Assembly: GCA_023807065.1 (NCBI GenBank)
Contig: JAJJLU010000372.1
Location: 1 to 63,195 of the forward strand
Length of the DNA: 63,195 nucleotides
Reading direction: 5' to 3'
Source of the DNA: Isotricha intestinalis
Taxonomy: Eukaryota > Ciliophora > Litostomatea > Vestibuliferida > Isotrichidae
Part shown: positions 58,685-63,195 of the stretch, one piece after another
Layout: each line of letters begins with the position of its first letter
Numbering within the stretch: position 1 is the first letter of the stretch
The notes under the pieces: generated by a model
Databases searched by the model: none
Seen by the model: only the letters and a program-made list of their open reading frames with translations
Told to the model about the DNA's origin: nothing
Position numbers and translations under genes: made by a program

Positions 58685-60601
58685 ATGGATATACTAAGCA
58701 AATCAAATGAAAATTATTTGTTAGGAAATAAAATTTCTGATTGTGAAGAATATTTGAAACTTAACAACGAACAAAAAGAAGTAAGATTTGATACATTTAC
58801 AAGATTTAATGTTTTTAATAATAATTTTTTTACACAAATAATTCCAAGACATTATAGTACAGAGCTAATTCCTAAAAATAATATAATCATAAATTCAGCA
58901 ATAAATAATAAGATAACAATAATAAATAATATAATAAATAATTATCCTAAGAAGAAAGAATCCACATCAACTCAATCAAAAAAAAGTAATCTAAAGAAAT
59001 TATTTTCAAGGCAAAGTCAGAAAAGTGTAAAATTTAGTAATGAAGTATTACAATCTCCATCAACAAGTTTATTAGATTTAGATATAACTAAAAAAAAAAG
59101 GCAGAAAATTAAAGAATTTAAAAGGAATAAATCTCTTTTTTTAAATAAAAAATTTACAAAAATTAATATCCAATATTTTAAAGATATAAATAAAAGAAGA
59201 AGTGTTGATTTTTTAGGAACAGAAAATGAAATAGATGATTTAAATACTTTAAATAAAATATCAAATGATTCTAAAAGTTATAGTTTAAATAATTTATCTA
59301 ATAATGAAATTAAAAATTTAATTGAATTAGATAACATAAAAGAAATGAAAATTCATAATGAATTAAAAGAACTTTTCAAAATTAAAGGTGAAATTTGTAT
59401 GCATATTAAACATTTTGGAATTTTTAAAGGATTTAGTGCAATTTCATTTGTGAATGGAGAAGAATATAATGAAGATAAATTAGGAATTAGTCTTAATATT
59501 CCTTTATCAGAACATCATCATAGACACATTTCTAATTTTTTTGCTATTTATGATGGACATAATGGAGATAAAATTTCAAAATATTTAAAAGGAAATTTTC
59601 ATAATTTATTATATAAAAATGAAAAATTTATTTCTCATCCTGATGAAGCAATATATAACACTTTTGAAAATATTGAACAGACTTTAATTAATATAAATGA
59701 TAATTGTGGTTCTAGTGCTTTAATTTTATTAAATATTGATAAGGATATTTATGTTGCAAATTTAGGTGATTCAAGAGCAATTATTAGTATTGATAATTGT
59801 TATGAAATCAGTCAATTATCCAAAGAACATAATATAAATAATAAAAGTGAAAAACAAAGAATAGAAAAATTTGGAGGAAAAATACAAGAAATCGAAGAAA
59901 ATTATATTAAAATCAAAAAAATATTTCCTGGAAACTTAACTATAACTCGTTCATTCGGAGATTTTAACTCTAAACTAAAAATTTATAATGGCATTCCAAA
60001 TATGATTTCTTCTGTTCCTGATTTAATCAGATTTAAATATAATGAAAACATAGATTTTATATTTTTATGTAGTCATGGGTTAATTGAATATATGAATAAT
60101 TATGAAATCTGTAATATAGTTTATAACACTTTAAAAGAGGGAATTTTAAATGATTTAACATTTGAAAAAACCATTGAAAATATTAATACAAAAATTATAA
60201 ATGAAGCAATAGAAAGAGGAAGTAAAAAAAATTTATCTTTCATTTTTTTAGCAATGAATAATATATATAGAGTTTTTCATGAAAATAAAATTAATAATGT
60301 AAATCAATCTTTAGCACGATTAAATATTTTAATAAAAGAACCAGATACTATATCTAGGAATGCTTATATAGAAACATTAGATATTTCTAATCATAAGAAA
60401 TTTCCTTTTTCTACTTTAATAAATAAATTTTATTCTCCTCCTTCTTCTTTACCTGATCCTAATATTTTTCTTTATTCTATTGAAGAAAATAATGATAATA
60501 ACAATTCTTTAGATTTAAAAAATACTTTTGAGAAGAATAAAAAAAAAAAAAAAAAATCACTTATAAAACTTTTATGTTTTTTAAATTGTGGAATGGATTA
60601 A
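58685..60601 (+). CDS. PP2C-family phosphatase, two metal-binding aspartates lost
   Basis: A 638-residue protein. The first ~235 residues are a polar leader with Ser/Lys clusters. The PP2C fold runs ~240-520: YNEDKLGIS (~261), FAIYDGHNGDK (DGHNG 290-294), SSALILLNID, VANLGDSRAI (~360), LSKEHN, LTITRSFGD and IFLCSHGLIEY (~463). In active PP2Cs the last reads ...SDGLWD, and a late SxDN supplies another ligand. Here these are S463-H464-G and S513-K-K-N, so two aspartates are replaced, while the earlier ED and DGH ligands remain. I infer reduced or no activity, possibly a regulatory pseudophosphatase. A ~110-residue Asn/Ser/Lys tail ends in poly-Lys. Confidence 0.87.
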   Translation: MDILSKSNENYLLGNKISDCEEYLKLNNEQKEVRFDTFTRFNVFNNNFFTQIIPRHYSTELIPKNNIIINSAINNKITIINNIINNYPKKKESTSTQSKKSNLKKLFSRQSQKSVKFSNEVLQSPSTSLLDLDITKKKRQKIKEFKRNKSLFLNKKFTKINIQYFKDINKRRSVDFLGTENEIDDLNTLNKISNDSKSYSLNNLSNNEIKNLIELDNIKEMKIHNELKELFKIKGEICMHIKHFGIFKGFSAISFVNGEEYNEDKLGISLNIPLSEHHHRHISNFFAIYDGHNGDKISKYLKGNFHNLLYKNEKFISHPDEAIYNTFENIEQTLININDNCGSSALILLNIDKDIYVANLGDSRAIISIDNCYEISQLSKEHNINNKSEKQRIEKFGGKIQEIEENYIKIKKIFPGNLTITRSFGDFNSKLKIYNGIPNMISSVPDLIRFKYNENIDFIFLCSHGLIEYMNNYEICNIVYNTLKEGILNDLTFEKTIENINTKIINEAIERGSKKNLSFIFLAMNNIYRVFHENKINNVNQSLARLNILIKEPDTISRNAYIETLDISNHKKFPFSTLINKFYSPPSSLPDPNIFLYSIEENNDNNNSLDLKNTFEKNKKKKKKSLIKLLCFLNCGMD

Positions 60602-60847
60602 TTATAAATAAGTAAATTTAAAATAAATATTTTCTTAAACTTTAGGGTGTATTAAAATTTTAACTTTAATAATTAGCATAATAATGTAAAAATTTTATTT
60701 GTTGAGGTATAATTATTTTATAAATAATATAATATAATATAATCATTATAGAATATTTTATATAAATAATAGTCTGATTAAGAAATATTACAAAAAAATT
60801 CTAAACAATATTTTAAAAATATAAATTTTTGTTTTAATTAAAAAAAA

Positions 60848-62677
60848 ATGAATATAAATACAAATTCAACCAATAAAAAAGATTTAAACAATGATTCATT
60901 AAATTTACCAGAAACATCATATTACAAAAAGCGTGTTGAAAGAGATTTATTAGATAAGAATTTATATTCATATAAAGACACATTTCGTTGTTTATTTTGT
61001 GGTGGAAAAGATTGTAAAAATGAAAATTATTTATTACATCCAACAAAATCTCCAGCAATAGTAGGTTTAAACAGTGATTTAGTGGATGAAAATATATTTG
61101 CAAGTCAAAGACCAAGTAATATATTAATAGAAAAATATAATTTAATATCTCAATTTCAAGAAAAAAATATAGGTTTAATTATTAATGTTCAAAGACCAGG
61201 TGAACATCCATCTTGTGGTCCTAATGAAGGTTTAGATTTTGAAAGTGGTTTTTCTTATTCTCCTTCTAAATTCGAAATTGAAGGTATTCATGTTAAGTTA
61301 TGTGGATGGAAAGATATGGATGTTCCTGATTCTCTTTATTTTATGCTTGATATTGTTAAAGAAATGTTTTGGTATATTTATTTTTTAAAAAAAAAAGTTC
61401 TGGTTCATTGCCATTCTGGTTATGGAAGAACAGGAATTGTCATTGTTTGTTATAAAATTTTCAGTGAATGTGTTAATGCTGATTTTGCTATTAAGGAAAT
61501 TAGATTAAAAAGAAAAAAATGTATTCAAAATAAAGATCAATATGAATATTGTGTTAAGTTTTATTTGTTTATTATGAAGTTAAGGGAAAATTTTGGAGAG
61601 GAAAAAAAATTAATTGATATTATTTTGAAATATCAAAATGATTTAAATGTAAATAATTATAAATTTAATTATTTTCAATATAATTCTTCAGTTCCTATAT
61701 TTTTACAATATGCTTTAGATGCTATTCTTGATATTAAAAAAAGAAATAATATTCCTATATCTTCATTATATAATTCACTTAATGGAACAATTGAAATTAA
61801 GGAAAATAGTAATGAATATTTGGAACCTATAATTGAAAATATTAACATTGGAAAATGGAATATTTTAAAATCTTGTGATAATATTATTATAATAAGTGAA
61901 TTAATATATAAATGGCTGAATACAAGTGTTGAATATTGTATAAGTCCTAAAAATATTTTAAAAGTTAAAAAAGATTTATCTAATATTGATAAATGCTTGA
62001 AAAGATATGAATTAGAAATTATTTCTTATTTTTGTAATTTTTTTAATGCTTTATTGATTGAAAATGAAAATATAATTAATGAAGAATTTAAACTTATGAT
62101 TGGAAAATTATCAATTTATTTATTAGGATTTAATATTAATGATGTTAAAAATGATTATAAATTTAAACAATATTCAGAAACATTAATTTCTATTTTTATC
62201 AAAGGATTAAATAAAAAAGAAAATTTAATTCCTTCTTTATCAGAAAATTCAAACGATATGGAAGAAAATCAAAATGAAAAAAAAATAAAACAGATTCATG
62301 AACTTATTTCTAATTATTTAGAAAATAAAACAGGAAATTTAACAAATGATCTTGAAACATCCCAAAAAACATTAAACAGTATAAGGACAATAGTTAATGT
62401 TTTTAATGAACAAAATTTAAAATCATCAAGTAAAATAAGTATAAATGATGAAAAAGAAAAATTTAAAAGATCAGTTTTAGAATCTATATTCTCAGAAAAA
62501 GAGATTACAGATAATAAAAATATAGCATCTGAAGAAGAAAGAACTGTTAATAATCTCAATTTAAATTTTAATTTAAATTCAAAGAATCAAAATAATGATA
62601 ATATTTTTAAAGAAAATCACATAAATGAACAAAAAATTAATTTAAGAACTCCTTGGATAAAAGAAGAAGATTGTTAA
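60848..62677 (+). CDS. PTPDC1: PTPDC1-type dual-specificity phosphatase
   Basis: A 609-residue phosphatase. Residues ~35-240 match the PTPDC1/PTP9Q22 plan: a Cys-rich lead (LFCGGKDC), HPTKSPAIVGLNSDLVDENI, IFASQRPSN, LIINVQRPGEHPSCG and the active-site loop HCHSGYGRTG with H187, nucleophile C188 and R194, then RLKRKKCIQNKDQYEYC. The preceding acidic position lies in KLCGWKDMDVPD. The C-terminal ~370 residues are largely helical and unrecognised, with an acidic Asn-rich end. Family knowledge: vertebrate PTPDC1 is centrosomal and affects cilium length, so a ciliary role fits. All catalytic residues are intact. Next to it, 246 bases upstream, ends the degenerate PP2C gene. Confidence 0.9.
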   Translation: MNINTNSTNKKDLNNDSLNLPETSYYKKRVERDLLDKNLYSYKDTFRCLFCGGKDCKNENYLLHPTKSPAIVGLNSDLVDENIFASQRPSNILIEKYNLISQFQEKNIGLIINVQRPGEHPSCGPNEGLDFESGFSYSPSKFEIEGIHVKLCGWKDMDVPDSLYFMLDIVKEMFWYIYFLKKKVLVHCHSGYGRTGIVIVCYKIFSECVNADFAIKEIRLKRKKCIQNKDQYEYCVKFYLFIMKLRENFGEEKKLIDIILKYQNDLNVNNYKFNYFQYNSSVPIFLQYALDAILDIKKRNNIPISSLYNSLNGTIEIKENSNEYLEPIIENINIGKWNILKSCDNIIIISELIYKWLNTSVEYCISPKNILKVKKDLSNIDKCLKRYELEIISYFCNFFNALLIENENIINEEFKLMIGKLSIYLLGFNINDVKNDYKFKQYSETLISIFIKGLNKKENLIPSLSENSNDMEENQNEKKIKQIHELISNYLENKTGNLTNDLETSQKTLNSIRTIVNVFNEQNLKSSSKISINDEKEKFKRSVLESIFSEKEITDNKNIASEEERTVNNLNLNFNLNSKNQNNDNIFKENHINEQKINLRTPWIKEEDC

Positions 62678-63175
62678 AATTATGAATATTTTTTTTGAAT
62701 TAATAATCTTTTGGAATTATAGATTATTTTGAATTATTTCGATTTTTCCATTCATTAATTATTCTCTTAATTAATTTTTTATTAATTTCTTAATTTATCA
62801 TTTAAATAAAATGACAAATGTTTTTTGATGTTTCTCTTAAATTTTTATTGGATAATAAGTTCCTAGTTTTTATTATTGTTTATTTTATTAATAATAATTG
62901 TCCCACCAAAGATTAAAAATATTTAAAAATTATATAAATTACTTTATTTTAAGTTTATATAATGATTTTTTTACTAAATATTCTATTTAATTTCTTTATT
63001 CTATGTTATTAACAATTAATTTATTACAAAAATTTCCACCATCCTTTTCTATATTTAATAATGTTGTTATTATGAAATAATAACATTATCAATAAAGTAT
63101 CTTCATTAATTTTATTAAGAGTAATAAATTTGGTGTATTTTTTAAAAATCATTAATATATAAAATAATCACTAAT
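62678..63175. other. Subtelomeric region
   Basis: About 500 bases from the last stop codon to the telomere. A/T-rich, with a 9-bp hairpin TGTTATTAT-GAA-ATAATAACA near 63063-63083. No subtelomeric repeat family or ORF is visible. The short gene-to-telomere distance suits compact macronuclear chromosomes. Confidence 0.6.
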
Positions 63176-63195
63176 TTGGGGATTGGGGATTGGGG
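63176..63195 (+). repeat. Telomeric repeat (GGGGATT units), chromosome end
   Basis: The last 20 bases are three GGGG blocks separated by exact ATT, that is TTGGGGA-type 7-mers running off the window edge. G-rich strand orientation is correct for a right-hand chromosome terminus. No other copy of ATTGGGG was noticed in the window. Confidence 0.85.

Overview
This window is eukaryotic nuclear DNA, most likely a macronuclear chromosome arm from a ciliate. The DNA is extremely AT-rich. Genes are dense, mostly intronless, and separated by short A/T spacers. All large reading frames are open under the standard code: Gln is CAA and the frames stop at TAA, TGA or TAG. The few introns that can be proven are tiny (28, 35 and 39 nt, GT...AG). 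The right edge ends in tandem GGGGATT units with the G-rich strand running to the 3' end, so the window appears to stop at a telomere. A standard code combined with this repeat (complement CCCCAAT, which I recall being reported for rumen litostome ciliates) suggests a litostome such as a rumen entodiniomorph or a relative. That lineage call is inference.

Layout. The left edge (1-2525) has a Cys-rich GPI-type surface protein cut by the window start and a 12-TM major facilitator transporter. From 2.9 to 20.3 kb there are a UBA-tailed protein kinase, a degenerate NIF/FCP1-like phosphatase, an acyl-anchored protein with a LecA-like beta domain, a distant paralogous pair of small basic proteins, a ciliate-type conserved protein and a large IQ/helical-repeat protein. 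A GC-rich structured island near 15.9-16.0 kb is a strong candidate non-coding RNA. From 20.4 to 31.1 kb there are a tail-anchored TPR protein, an SNF1/AMPK-type kinase, a three-exon DHHC palmitoyltransferase, a calcineurin A with a duplicated N-terminal half, and an EF-hand protein with repeated PKIN motifs. From 31.6 to 42.2 kb there are coiled-coil proteins, THOC7, a fingerless TBC protein, uracil-DNA glycosylase, and a B-box-like plus MORN protein that only appears when a 28-nt intron is removed. From 42.8 to 63.2 kb there are a signal-peptide leishmanolysin-like/tubulin-tyrosine-ligase-like fusion, a tandem CCCH protein, a cyclic-nucleotide-binding protein, a hybrid histidine kinase, a large membrane-anchored surface protein, a degenerate PP2C and a PTPDC1-type phosphatase, ending at the telomere.

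The theme is cytoskeletal and signalling biology: protein kinases, phosphatases (several lacking catalytic residues), membrane-anchored regulators, and cilium or basal-body type scaffold proteins. There is no operon logic. Neighbours share the region but have independent promoters. The most unusual items are the lumen-directed protease-like/TTL fusion, the self-duplicated calcineurin, the structured RNA island, and the B-box/MORN architecture.
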